64,000 nucleotides of DNA from Echinostoma caproni (taxonomy: Eukaryota > Platyhelminthes > Trematoda > Plagiorchiida > Echinostomatidae), in NCBI GenBank assembly GCA_900618425.1, contig UZAN01039924.1, positions 1 to 64,000 on the forward strand, given 5' to 3'. The translations under genes were made by a program, and so were the position numbers. The notes below the pieces were generated by a model. It made no database searches, was not told the origin of the DNA, and saw only the letters and a list, made by a program, of their open reading frames with translations. This document shows positions 49,783 to 60,039 of this stretch, one piece after another (position 1 is the first letter of the stretch; every line of letters begins with the position of its first letter).

Positions 49783-49881
49783 CACGTGGGACTTTTCAGA
49801 CTCATCCGAATTCGTTAGATTTGTGCTCATATGACTTAACAGCTTTGCCCTGGTTTTCCGGAGTTCTGGCGGGTCAAACAT
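49783..49881 (-). CDS. candidate first exon, unknown protein
   Basis: On the minus strand an ATG at 49881-49879 opens MFDPPELRKTRAKLLSHMST and continues to SEKSHV, followed at once by a donor (CACGTG|GTACAT, GT at 49782-49781). That gives a 99-base coding segment ending in phase 0. Ser, Lys and Arg content suggests a soluble, charged N terminus. An in-frame ATG also exists further upstream at 49920. It lies head to head with the candidate gene at 49947, 65 bases apart. The family is unknown, and the next exon would fall in or beyond the assembly gap. Confidence 0.3.
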
Positions 49882-49946
49882 GAGACAAATGGGTGCGCGT
49901 ATTTGAAAAAAAACGAACAATTCAGGAACCTAAACAATTGTGAAGA
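49882..49946. promoter_or_regulatory. possible bidirectional promoter
   Basis: The 65 bases between two divergent candidate start codons are A-rich with a TTTGAAAAAAAACGAAC tract. No TATA box is evident on either strand. The role is inferred only from the head-to-head layout and falls if either neighbour is not a gene. Confidence 0.2.
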
Positions 49947-50237
49947 ATGTCGACTGCGGCCGGTGGTGACGAACTTCTGCGCGAAACCCTGGGCTCGCAA
50001 AAAACCAAGCCTTGTGGTTTTTGTAGACGTATATTGAGGTACCGCGGCGCAGGGAACGTACCGGTACCTACTAGCGAGAATTTACGTTACAGCACGAAGG
50101 CAAAGAAAACCAACGAGCTGGATAACGTACAAACAGATCGAAAGCAAAAAGTTAAAGTTCTCTCGCCGAAGGATACAGCTGTTGGCGGCCGTGTAAAACA
50201 AACGTCACATAGCTTTGGTACTGAATTAAAAATGTAA
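49947..50237 (+). CDS. candidate small basic protein or first exon, unknown function
   Basis: ATG at 49947 opens 96 codons starting MSTAAGGDELLRETLGSQKT, with a CGFCRR pair of cysteines at residues 24-27 and a Lys/Arg-rich second half (STKAKKTNELDN, DRKQKVKVLS), ending at TAA 50235-50237. The stretch is clearly richer in G, C and CpG than its AT-rich flanks, and codon third positions vary as in real genes. A donor-like AG|GTACCG at 50038-50039 could end a 92-base first exon, in which case the rest of the frame is intron. No signal peptide or membrane segment. I recognise no family. It is the most gene-like host frame in the window. Confidence 0.4.
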   Translation: MSTAAGGDELLRETLGSQKTKPCGFCRRILRYRGAGNVPVPTSENLRYSTKAKKTNELDNVQTDRKQKVKVLSPKDTAVGGRVKQTSHSFGTELKM

Positions 50238-50239
50238 AC

Positions 50240-51812
50240 ATACATGTAGATTATGAAAGAAAAATGGTGTCCTACAAGAGTATGTTATTGTCCGGCTTTC
50301 ACCGTATAATCGGGCACACTACAATAGTTGCTCCGCAGCTTTTTGCTTTGTAAAATTGCATTCGGAATAATTATGCTATGAGCACTGACGATTGAAAAGC
50401 CAGACCACATTTGTTATTACTGGAACATAAATAGATGGCAGTTGAAAAGTGTCGTCAGTGAATCATTACTGAAACAAATAATGCAATCAGTCAATAATTG
50501 ATTGTAATATTCTGTTAATTATGATAAAATTTTCTATCTGGAACAATAGTGTCATAGAAGAGAATTTCTGCTTCTGATCAACAACAGTGTGAGCAGGTTT
50601 ATATGGTTTTATTCATTCAATTGGTGTAATCTCATTTTGACAACAAACCTATCAACATTTATTGGAAAGAGCAAATTCCGTATGAGGCTGATCAGACAGA
50701 CGATGTAAAAGTCATATAACAGCAAACAAGTCTACAATTTAAACGAAAGAAAAAATAATCTTACACTGTTTCCATCCCGCGGGAATGATCAATTTGCTGA
50801 AAGTTTCCATCCGGGGATGATACGTTAATCTCCCCGTTACTGTAATGTTTCCGCTGGCTTAGACGTTGGTTTATTCTTCTCTTACAAGCTGTTGTCAACT
50901 TATTGCTCATACATATTGAATTCATCTATGATGCAGCACAAAGGAGATCGACGTTTGCTAAAACTGGGATCGTGAATGCTTTAACAATGGCAGCATTTAA
51001 TCTTAATACCATTCATAGAAAATTCATGATAAAAGGACTAATGAGATATTTGGTGGATCACTTTTTATAGCAGCATACTAAACACAAGTCAATATTCTTC
51101 CTACAAGAAGAAACGCAAAGAATCGGGTTGACATTTACTTTTGTTTCCCTAATCTCTATTTTTCGCAATCTCCACCTGTTTGAGTTGTTTATATTTATCC
51201 GGTAGTCTCGAGACAGTTTTTGTTTCGTTAATCACTTAAAGGCCCGAAGCGATTTCTTTGAGATAACAGATTGGTTTCACCGAGGATACTATGTTCTGAT
51301 GTCATTGGTTTTTCACGTTCAACTGGCACCACCATTTAAAAATGCTGTTATTTAATAACTAGCCTGTATTGATCAAACTCTTGTAATATGACCCTCAATT
51401 TTTGGAAGTATCTTTCAGTTTCTTACTTACATTTCGTTCGTTCAGAAATACAGAACTTTATCCTTCGAAGCACTGCTCCCATCCACACAATCTTGGGTAT
51501 CACGTTAAAATTTGTAGTGGTTTGAAATTTAAGCTCAAATTAAGGTATTTGGTGCAGAACGGCACACAAGCCCATCAATTTTAACTCATGGTAACTGCTT
51601 TCTGAGGGTGCTTGTTCTGTTCAATCCAAGTTTTCTTACAAGTCATCTTACAAGAAAGAGACTTTCAAAAATTGTTTCAAAATGAGCATTATTCATCATA
51701 AGTACATTGCAAATTTATGGGACTGCAAAGGTCTCATGTAAAACCCCTGAAGGTAGCGAAAACAAATTCCGAGAAACGTGGAGGTTCATCTTCCGAAATC
51801 TACCTCAATTTA
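50240..51812. other. non-coding stretch, nothing recognised
   Basis: AT-rich, short frames only. Confidence 0.5.
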
Positions 51813-52047
51813 GGCGGCCTGCTTTATGTGCATTTTTAATGTCACCGCGGATTCACGAGTGTTTGACATACACGTCTCTGACGTAGACAGGTACTCCGGT
51901 GTGAACACCAGCACAAGCTACAACGTAATTAAAGGAATTTCTCCAGTATCGTCATCGATCGACTTCAAAATCGAGAAATCGTACTTTCATTTAATGTCCT
52001 GTCCATGTTCGTTTCCCATATACTGTTCTGTGAATAGTTCCATCTGA
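51813..52047 (+). CDS. candidate exon, unknown protein
   Basis: A pyrimidine-rich acceptor (AATCTACCTCAATTTAG, ending at about 51812) opens AACFMCIFNVTADSRVFDIH, then VSDVDRYSGVNTSTSY, and the frame stops at TGA 52045-52047. It holds several possible N-glycosylation sites (NVT, NTS, NSS) and is locally rich in CpG. A donor CAG|GTACTC at about 51889 would make a 77-base exon instead. The alternation of hydrophobic and polar residues could suit an extracellular beta-sheet domain, but that is speculation. Confidence 0.22.
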
Positions 52048-52049
52048 GT

Positions 52050-53466
52050 TTCGGTTCAGTGGAACATCCAATATGTGTCTACAAGTGTTCAATTTAATTG
52101 CAATTCAGAAATGGAAAACAATTAACGAAGTGATACAAACTGAGACAATGAATAAAAAGTGTAGACACACCCTTGAACAGTATGCATTTCTTACATGTGC
52201 TCTCATGTTGATTGCTTCCCGTACTGCCTGAATTTATGAAAAAGCGCATCGGCTACTTTATCCACGATGAACTGAGATGCTTGTGAATTCAAAGAGGTGA
52301 AAATATGGTTACTATTATTTCTCTACATAGCAACATGATCCAAATTATATACGTAGCCTTGGCATGAGAGTCGTATATCTCTTCAGTCACTGATGATAGA
52401 GATGACGAATCAAAACTGATCACTATAAATGTGTGCGAATTCGGATTCTATTGTATATAGTATTAACCTTACAACTTTTGGGCATTTACGCTTATATGTT
52501 ATTAATAATATGGAGGTTTAAACGCTAACACAGCATTGATTTGCATGGACATTTCAGGAACACTCTCAACTCAATCTAATACTCCCCAAAATTCTCATTT
52601 GAAACTTGTGCGTATAATTATTGATATGATTTGACGCGGAATTACAGAATACGTGACATCCGTTGAGTGACATCAGACGCAAAGTCATTCGGTGTTGATA
52701 GGCGCTTGAAAGCAGCCAGTAATCTCACTGGTAAAGGTTCACCCTTTAGGAAACACACAGCATTGCTGTGACTTGATACGATAGGATACCCATCAGGTCA
52801 CAATGTGAGGTAACGTTTCAGAAACAAATGTTTGGGCAGAAATCAGTCGGTATGGTCAGCAAAACAACCGTTCAATAGTCCACATGATCTAATCCCGCCA
52901 TGGTTGACATGATTCCGCATTCATTCACTTGTATACTTCCATTGGTTGCTACCTTATTTTAGCTGACTGATTCGGTCATTGAGCTTACTTTGGAAAAAAA
53001 AGATGAGCAAAATTGAAATTATTGATTATTGCCAAGTTAAAATCAATTCGTCCATATTATCCGTCGTACACTATTTCATCAGTATGTTTTCAAAGGGTTG
53101 GTATATGGGATTGTTTGGGCACAAGGCTTTCTACGCAACAGAGCAGTTGAATAAGATTCACTTAAAAGCCTAATGTATTAGCTGAACTGGGCTCCGAACA
53201 TACCTTTCAATGGGATATACAATTTATCAAGCTGAAAATGTTTGATTACATTTACGCACGCATAGAGAAAGTGATTCCCAAAGCGTAAACGAAGTGGGTA
53301 TTAAAACTCACTAAAAAATACAAAGATAAACTAATATAAAACTCAGACTTAATTGTTGTCGTTCTACGACTAAATGAAAGACAAACATAAAACCCTCTCT
53401 TTCGAGAATGTTTTACAGTTGTGATAAGAATACCAAGGTTTTTCCTAAATNTTGTATAAACCCCTT
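52050..53466. other. non-coding stretch, nothing recognised
   Basis: Short frames only; single N at 53451. Confidence 0.5.
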
Positions 53467-53784
53467 CTAAAATAGAAATTTGCCCAATGATGAGATTCTC
53501 TTAGGGATCTTGTTGAAAATGATTGAATCTGCTCGCGTGGAACACACACGCAAATGGAACAGTACAGAAAAACATCCCCACTGCGATTTGATTAAATCAC
53601 GGACATCAACATCACTCGTTTCAGCGGTGACAACGTGCTCCGCAAATTGAAAATCGATTGAATCATTTTTGACTTGTCCTCCGGAATTCCTTGGCAAATG
53701 CCCGGTAAGAAAAGAAGAAATGCGATGCCGCCAAAGTAACACTAAAACACTAAAAGGGACCGTTGACGCCGATATAGGAGCCAT
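53467..53784 (-). CDS. candidate secreted-protein first exon, unknown
   Basis: An in-frame ATG on the minus strand (about 53784) opens MAPISASTVPFSVLVLLWRH, a hydrophobic N terminus that could be a signal peptide, then NSGGQVKNDSIDFQFAEHVV and a stop at 53467-53469 (about 105 residues). A GTGATG donor-like site lies after HVVTAET. No family recognised; chance is a fair alternative. Confidence 0.22.
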   Translation of the reverse strand: MAPISASTVPFSVLVLLWRHRISSFLTGHLPRNSGGQVKNDSIDFQFAEHVVTAETSDVDVRDLIKSQWGCFSVLFHLRVCSTRADSIIFNKIPKRISSLGKFLF

Positions 53785-53940
53785 TTGAATGAAAAGGTTT
53801 AACAAAAAATGCTGCGTTACTGAATTCACTTACTATGCTCATAAGACTTGACTATTGAGGGTAATCGCGAAATTGCGTCATTCGATGAAGAATCTGTGAC
53901 CAATGTGAACAGAAAGAAATCTGAGAAAAAACATACCCCT

Positions 53941-53968
53941 CTACCAAATCGTTTAGCCGATTTGGTAG
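53941..53968. repeat. perfect 11-bp inverted repeat, 6-base loop, followed by T-rich tract
   Basis: CTACCAAATCG, loop TTTAGC, then CGATTTGGTAG. The arms are exact reverse complements. A T-rich tract (TCTTTTTTCG, then CTTTTTTTCT) begins immediately to the right. The shape recalls a hairpin-plus-T-run stop signal, but this genome is eukaryotic, so that analogy should not be pressed. Confidence 0.9.
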
Positions 53969-53969
53969 T

Positions 53970-55507
53970 CTTTTTTCGTGCTCTTTTTTTCTATCTTTAC
54001 CAACGCGCGAAGTTGGTTACTTTTGATATCATATCTCGAAGTTCAAATTAACCTGGAAAATCATTTTAAAACGTTCCGAATCGGAATAAAAATAGTACAT
54101 TCAGGGTTATCTTAATTAGGGGCAAGCTGCTACTGTTATTCTAAAGTATCCACAAATACATTAATTTGTATGGTTAATATTTGCCTAATGTTTCTCTGCA
54201 AAAAAGCTTGAGTCTACCAAAGCCACCTTCAAGTATTTCGGTTAGTTATTTTGTCGTTTTCGTGGCTCGATGAACAAGATCATGCATGAGTTTCGATGAC
54301 AAAGTTTTCGGGTGGAATATCTAATCGTTGAAAGACATTGAATGTCTCAATAGGATCTCATTCTTGCAGATCCTGTATGCGTTTTCCTTAACTAATTTGC
54401 GGTTGTTTAGTGTTTGCTATTGCATCAGTCTGTCCCCCCGTTGCTATTCACTTAAACTGTTTAATTTTTTTTACCGTTCTACTGGTTCAGGTCTACCGTG
54501 TTTTGCCTAGCGAATGACGAATCCAAATGGAAGACGTGTAGACTATAGTCTACCGCTTATTTCCTTAATTGAAGCAAACAAGATATTCATTTAGTTTGAT
54601 TTGGATTCATCTATAAGAATTTACACTATGGGTCATTAACAATGAATCTAAATTACAACTCGTGAAATGATGGAGCATTTGAAGACATAATTATTTATTT
54701 GAATGAATCATATGCAAGAGGACGGTGGGTGGCAACAACCTGAAGTCAGAGAATCCACTTTTTTCTATATGTATTCCATTTCAGCAATATCATTTAAGGC
54801 AACAAAGTTCAATAAATTTTACTTTACAGTCAGAAACTTTAAAAATTACTTGGAACAGTTTTCAAATTGAACCCCGCGAGTATTTTTCGTTTGCGGTCCA
54901 TTTTTTGTACGTCGTTAATTACATAAGACACCAAGTGGACTTCCGACGTTCCACACTTATATGGTTAGAACATTGAACTGCTAAGATTCTTTTCGACGCA
55001 GGTCACACAGATGAACAGCTACTTTAGTACTGCGTGCGCTCATGATTTCTGGGATATTTGTAGGAATTTCGCGATGAATATGACAATGTAATCTAATCTA
55101 ATCTACACGGAGTTGGGTGATAATTACAACATTAGGCGGGATTGAACGGCATGCGTGCATTGTTTTTACGTTGGATCAAGCGCACGAATAGAGGGTCTAA
55201 GTGTGTTAACGGTTTGGGATAACGGAATACCCATGAATGGTGTAAATAATACTAGTGAGAGTCGAATTTGCACATCAAAATCTTTGTTCATTCTAGTTTG
55301 ACTTCCAGGCAACTGTTGGAACAGTCCCATCGTTTAGCAAAAGCTATCGGTTAAAACCTCATGATGCCCCTGAGAAGATTATCGTTGGCATTGACATCGC
55401 TAAAAACAAAAGTAATCATAAGATCAATGTAGGATTTATGCAGATTAAATAGAGAATTTCATAATTTTCAAAGCAAATGAAACGAGGACTGAAAGGCTAG
55501 TAAACAT
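53970..55507. other. non-coding stretch with a short AATCT tandem
   Basis: No gene recognised. Three AATCT units at about 55091-55105 could be a decayed retroelement tail or a chance tandem. Confidence 0.45.
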
Positions 55508-55622
55508 AGCACTGCTGTTTTGACCTCCTTTGGTTTCATCATCAGTGTGAATCATTCAACAAAACTGGTAATCGAACCCGAAACTTCACAGGTAGAATGC
55601 AAGCATACTGCCTACTTGACCG
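55508..55622 (-). repeat. short dispersed repeat B (tRNA-derived SINE), copy 3
   Basis: Minus-strand order: GCGGTCAAGTAGGCAGTATG (A-box-like), CTTGCATTCTACCTGTGAAG, B-box TTTCGGGTTCGATTACC, CAGTTTTGTTGAATGATTC, ACACTGATGATGAAACC and GGTCAAAACAGCAGTGC. The body matches the 8.82 kb fragment (GCTGTTTCGACC, then CATCGGCAGTGTGAATCC) and the whole matches 28.56 kb in layout. It has the best-preserved B-box of the three copies. Confidence 0.65.
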
Positions 55623-55624
55623 CA

Positions 55625-57450
55625 TTTATTACACTGCTCACTTGTCGCGCGTTTCTCAGATACTATGTCAAAAAACGCTCTTTAATTGTTAAGTGGTCTC
55701 AGCTGATTATATTTAACCATTCTTTTTTCCCCATTTCATCAACGTCTCATTCCCTTTTCGCATATCTGCCGTTTTCACCCTTTTACTTTGTCTATCTTTC
55801 AAAAGTGGAACTTGATAATTGTTCTTGGTTGATCAGTTTGCTTGTAATTCCTTTACGACGTTTCTACTGAGACCTTTTGGCTATTTCCATTGGGGTTCAC
55901 TTTTGAACATCTGAGAACTCTGTTTTTCCTGTAAGAGCTTTCAATGGAAGGCCAGAAACTCGGGTTTGCAGAACGTGTACATGATCATCTCGCTGCGGTA
56001 TGCATGTGTACAAAATGCAGCGAAACGGCTTTTGGGCATCCGTCAAATACACTGAGCTGTCACTGTCGGTATCAGTGATAGCTTCAAGGACAGGTGCGTC
56101 ACTGTAACATATTCCCCACCTTATGCTGTCAAACTCCAAATATTTGGTTTATCGTGCCTGATTGCAGCTTAGATGTTTGCAGGTCGACATTCACTATCAA
56201 ACATTCATGTCTAAATCGGCTCACGTTCTGCCACAGAACGCATTAAAGTGACTAACCGGTTTCAAGAACGTTAGCCTGAGCATTATACGTAGTTCAACTG
56301 TGACGCACCCGGAGCATTTAGTAAACAACGAAATAGTCGTTACGACTGTACACTGGATCCCAAAAAATTTGTCTAGTAAACCGAGATAAATTATACTATA
56401 TACAGTCTATCCGGTGGCTATTCGGATGAACGACGCCAAACTGTGCACAGTATCGTTTGAGCGGAAATTCAGCAAACAACTGACTGATCAATTTATGCAA
56501 TTGTAGTAGCGGTTGAATCAAACGATCACAAATTGTCAACCATTATTTCAATCCCGTCGTAACATTAGTCGTCACTTTGCTTGTCATCCTGTGATAATAT
56601 AATGATATGGGAGGTTGAGAGTGTTTAATTTAAAGTAATTTCATGTCAATTTAATTTTCAGTTTCAGTAAATAGCATATTATCTGGCTTCAGCGAAACTG
56701 TCCATCAACTTTCGTCCTCGATTTGTCATTCTTTTTCAAGCTGAACGCATGAAGAAAGCAGCAGCCATTGATGCACAGAAAACTTCTTAAAAACAAACTA
56801 TTTATTCATATAATTCCGGGTTAGTTCTACTTCAGTATTCTAGTGCAAACTGCAGTATCTGAACTTCATAGGTAAAGTATCTCAGACGTTCGATTGTATT
56901 AAGTTGTAAGTTAAGTAATACCGATTATCCGTTTGGCGTTGCTGTTTGTTCTGTGTTTCTAAGATGGTATTCCCTCATTACTTACTCATCATAAACCTGA
57001 GAAAGCCGAGGAACCAGTGACTACGTGATGGACTGACTTATCTCTTCCGGCTTTATTTATTTTCAGAATGATACCGAACGCGGCGGTAACGAATCAACGT
57101 GTTTCAATTCATGCATGTTGTCACATGTTCAAACTTCGTTTTGTGTGCATTGGACGGAGTACTGTGTCCTTATATGCGAGGACAGCGCATATGAACCTTC
57201 ATGTCATCAAGAGGATTCCATTCCATGCCATTTGGTATGAAATCATGTTCCGAGAATGATTGTTTTGAAACAATTGTTTTACTTCGCTGGCATTGGTTCT
57301 GTTTCGTTTTCCATTCTATTGAGTAAGCTGCACACCTGATTTCATTATTCGCACATGCATAAACTCACAGCCAGGTAAACCTGTGTGCCAACAGAGACCT
57401 ATTGTGGCACTATGAAGGTTAACACAAACGAGTTTTCTCACGAATCCTGA
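55625..57450. other. non-coding stretch with one weak exon-like frame
   Basis: The minus frame 55897-56139 reads SIRWGICYSDAPVLEAITDT, then SVYLTDAQKPFRCILYTCI, and has coding-like codon use. Its acceptor would be weak (GAGTTTGACAG), its apparent start is TTG, and no family is recognised. A plus frame at 57068-57259 follows an acceptor-like TTATTTATTTTCAG. Confidence 0.4.
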
Positions 57451-57453
57451 TCC

Positions 57454-57468
57454 CAAGTCAAGTCAAGT
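57454..57468 (-). repeat. (ACTTG)3 LINE tail
   Basis: Three pentamers mark the 3' end of LINE family B. They parallel the (TTTGAC)3 end of family A. Confidence 0.8.
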
Positions 57469-57616
57469 AAAGCTTTATGCACCCGATAGGATGAATTTTC
57501 AGCATTTTCGACAAGTTACAGTGGAGAAAACGATAAGCACTGAAAAAGAAGAAATATACATTTACTAAACGTAAAACAAACGGATTAGATAAACTCCTAA
57601 TGTGACAGATGATTGT

Positions 57617-59995
57617 TCAAGTCCGTAATAAAATACAAGCAAAATAAGGGATCATGCTGTTTTTGTGTGTGGTGGTGCGTGTACAAAGAATCCGAAATTG
57701 GGAACGGATACTCGGATGAGAGACCACTTTATTGAGATGGGGGTGCAGACAGTGTTCTTCATTGGACAGTATATGGCTGATAAATCGATCACGTGAAATA
57801 AAATGCTTGCTCACAATAAAGTCAACCAAAACGGTCATTGAAATGCCGCTGCAGCGAGAAAGAAGTTTAAGAGATCTGGAAAAAAGAGAATAAAGTCTTC
57901 CTCCTTCACACCAGGGGGGGGGACAGTACAACCACTGTGGAAGAATGCATGCAGTCACAAATTTAAGAATTACATTTAAGGGAACGCTGAGCGTTTTAAG
58001 TCTAAAAGTGTAGAAGGATAGTCTACGAACCGGAATATAAAGGTTTTCAACATGTTTGGACCAAGAAAGACTCTGTAACAAAGTGACTCTGAGATATTTC
58101 TCAGAGTTAGCTTTCGGGATGTTAGTACCATTAACAGAAAGTTCAGGCTGATTGTTCAAAGGGTTTGATAAGGCATGCCTGTTTTAAGGCTAAAAGGAAC
58201 ATCTACACATTTATCTACATTTTGCAATAAAGATTGAGAAGTCGACCAACTAAAAATGCTTCTTAGACAAACTTGAAGTTGAGAGAAACAGTCAGGAAGA
58301 GTCGAGGGACAGTCGACCACCACGTCATCAGCATACTTGCAGGCGATAAAGTTGGGAGGGATGGGAAGATCCTTAATATATAGTGAAAAAAGAAATGGAG
58401 ACAAATTTGCACCCTGAAAAACTCCAGAGTTAACTCCTAGCAGGGAGGAAGATTTACGTCACAAAAAGTGTATGAGTGAAGTAGTTGATTATAACATTCA
58501 GTAAATTAGGTACCACACCACAATCCGAAAGACGTTGAATGAGAATACCGCGGTCAAGTGATCCGAAAGCATTAGCATAATCAAACGGACGATGCCAGCC
58601 CCTTTATCCAATAAGGATGAAACGGAGTGAACTACATGAGCAACAGCATCAAGGGTGGAAAGTGAATGTTTATATGCAAACTGAATAGGGTCATGGGTAA
58701 CAGATAAATGGGTCAGTCGGTTAAGAAGGACTCTTTCCAAAACTTTCAATTATGCTGATGTACAGGTAATCGGTCGATATTTGGAAGATCTGTTTTGGGG
58801 ACTAGTGTTATCCGAGCAGCTCTCCAACAATCAGGGATGGTTTCAGATAGCATACACAAATTGAACAACTCGGAAATAGGTGAAGCAGGTTGTTCAGTAC
58901 ACTCTTTCAGTAGGAAGGGGAACAACGAATCAAGGCCATGCGCCTTGTTAGGTTCAAGGGACTCAAGTACATTCAGGACTTCCACAGGGGTGACAGATTG
59001 GTTCTCCCCAGTAGATGTAAATAAAGGTGGTGTTGAGTTTGTTATAGTAGCATTTGCGAATTGACGGTTTAACTCCTCAAGAACCGGAAACGATCTGTTG
59101 CGTGACCCACAGAACTGCTTCATAGTAGACCACATATCGCGGCAGCTCTGGTTTCCCATAAAACTGGCAACACAGATCATAGCAGAAATTAGGTAACATG
59201 TAAGATGCTCACAACTGGAAGAGTTGTCAGCGTTGGCAGAGACGGTGAAGTCGGTAGATGAAACCATATCTTTAAGTTTGGATAAGTTTTCAAGACTGCG
59301 ACTTCTCCTTTGAATGGTTCTGGATGTGCAACGGTTCATATGGTGCTGAAAATATTTATCGTAAATCTTAAGGTGCAAAAGCTAGACCAATGGCCGGAGC
59401 TACCTATGAAGGCCAGCTTCTCAATGGAAAAGATTTTGGAGCTATTTACAAAAATCCCGTCAACTTGAATACCAAGCCGAGTAGGACAGTTTGCAAGATT
59501 CGTCAAGCCTAAAGTTGTAAGGAAAGATATATTAAAACGATTAAAATCACCAACACCAAAGTATAAAAACTGGTCTAAACCGGTTATAAATTGTGAAGAG
59601 AAGGAGTCGACAAACATACGAATATCAGAGACAGGCGTGTTGGGAGCGATGTAAACGTTCGCTAGCGTAATGTGATGAAAGTGACTGATAAATCGGGGCT
59701 TACAATAAACAAAAATACAATTTATCTTGGGAGTAATGAATTAAAACATTTAAGAGCGTTTTGAACCATTTCCTGTTGACGAAAGTGACTACTTCACCAG
59801 CTCGGTGAAGGAGATTCACATTACGGTTGCCTTGGAATATGTCAAATCCATCAAAATGCATGACGTTGTCCTCAATGTCAGGACGTAGCCAGCTTTCCTG
59901 CAGCAGAATAGCCCCTACATTCTTGTATTCCTTCTGGTGTAACATGTTCTGACATCATCGAGTTTCCCCATTAGCGAACGAGTGTGACATGAGAT
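57617..59995 (-). pseudogene. LINE family B endonuclease/reverse transcriptase polyprotein, broken
   Basis: On the minus strand, in order: GKLDDV and AILLQESWLRPDIED (endonuclease, about 59870-59980), AGEVVTFVNRKW (about 59760-59800), GVGDFNRFN (about 59535-59560), SSGHWSSF (the SDHWS motif with Asp replaced by Gly, about 59385-59410), then a charged linker (59378-58746) with EPNKAHGLDSLFPFLL, the start of the reverse transcriptase. RT blocks follow: KVLERVLLNRL, DPIQFAYKHSLSTLDAV, SPFLFSLYIKDLP, and the catalytic YADD at 58324-58335, then the thumb and C-terminal part ending near 57617. At least five frame changes or stops separate the pieces, among them one near 58745, one between 58498 and 58404, one at 58156, and one between 59700 and 59617. 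A run of nine G (57914-57922) lies in the C-terminal part. The protein cannot be active. Confidence 0.88.
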
Positions 59996-60039
59996 AATAG
60001 ATGGAATAGTCAAATTATCAACAGAACGCCGCCTAAGCG

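Larger units (their letters stand above)
57454..60030 (-). mobile_element. LINE family B (non-LTR retrotransposon, YADD type), broken
   Basis: A nearly full second LINE read right to left, from the endonuclease at about 60030 to the 3' tail at 57454. The tail is three CAAGT units on the plus strand (ACTTG on the element strand), with a CATAAAGCTTTACTTG junction. It differs from family A in its YADD box and tail unit, so these are two separate families. Clade cannot be fixed by eye. Confidence 0.88.
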
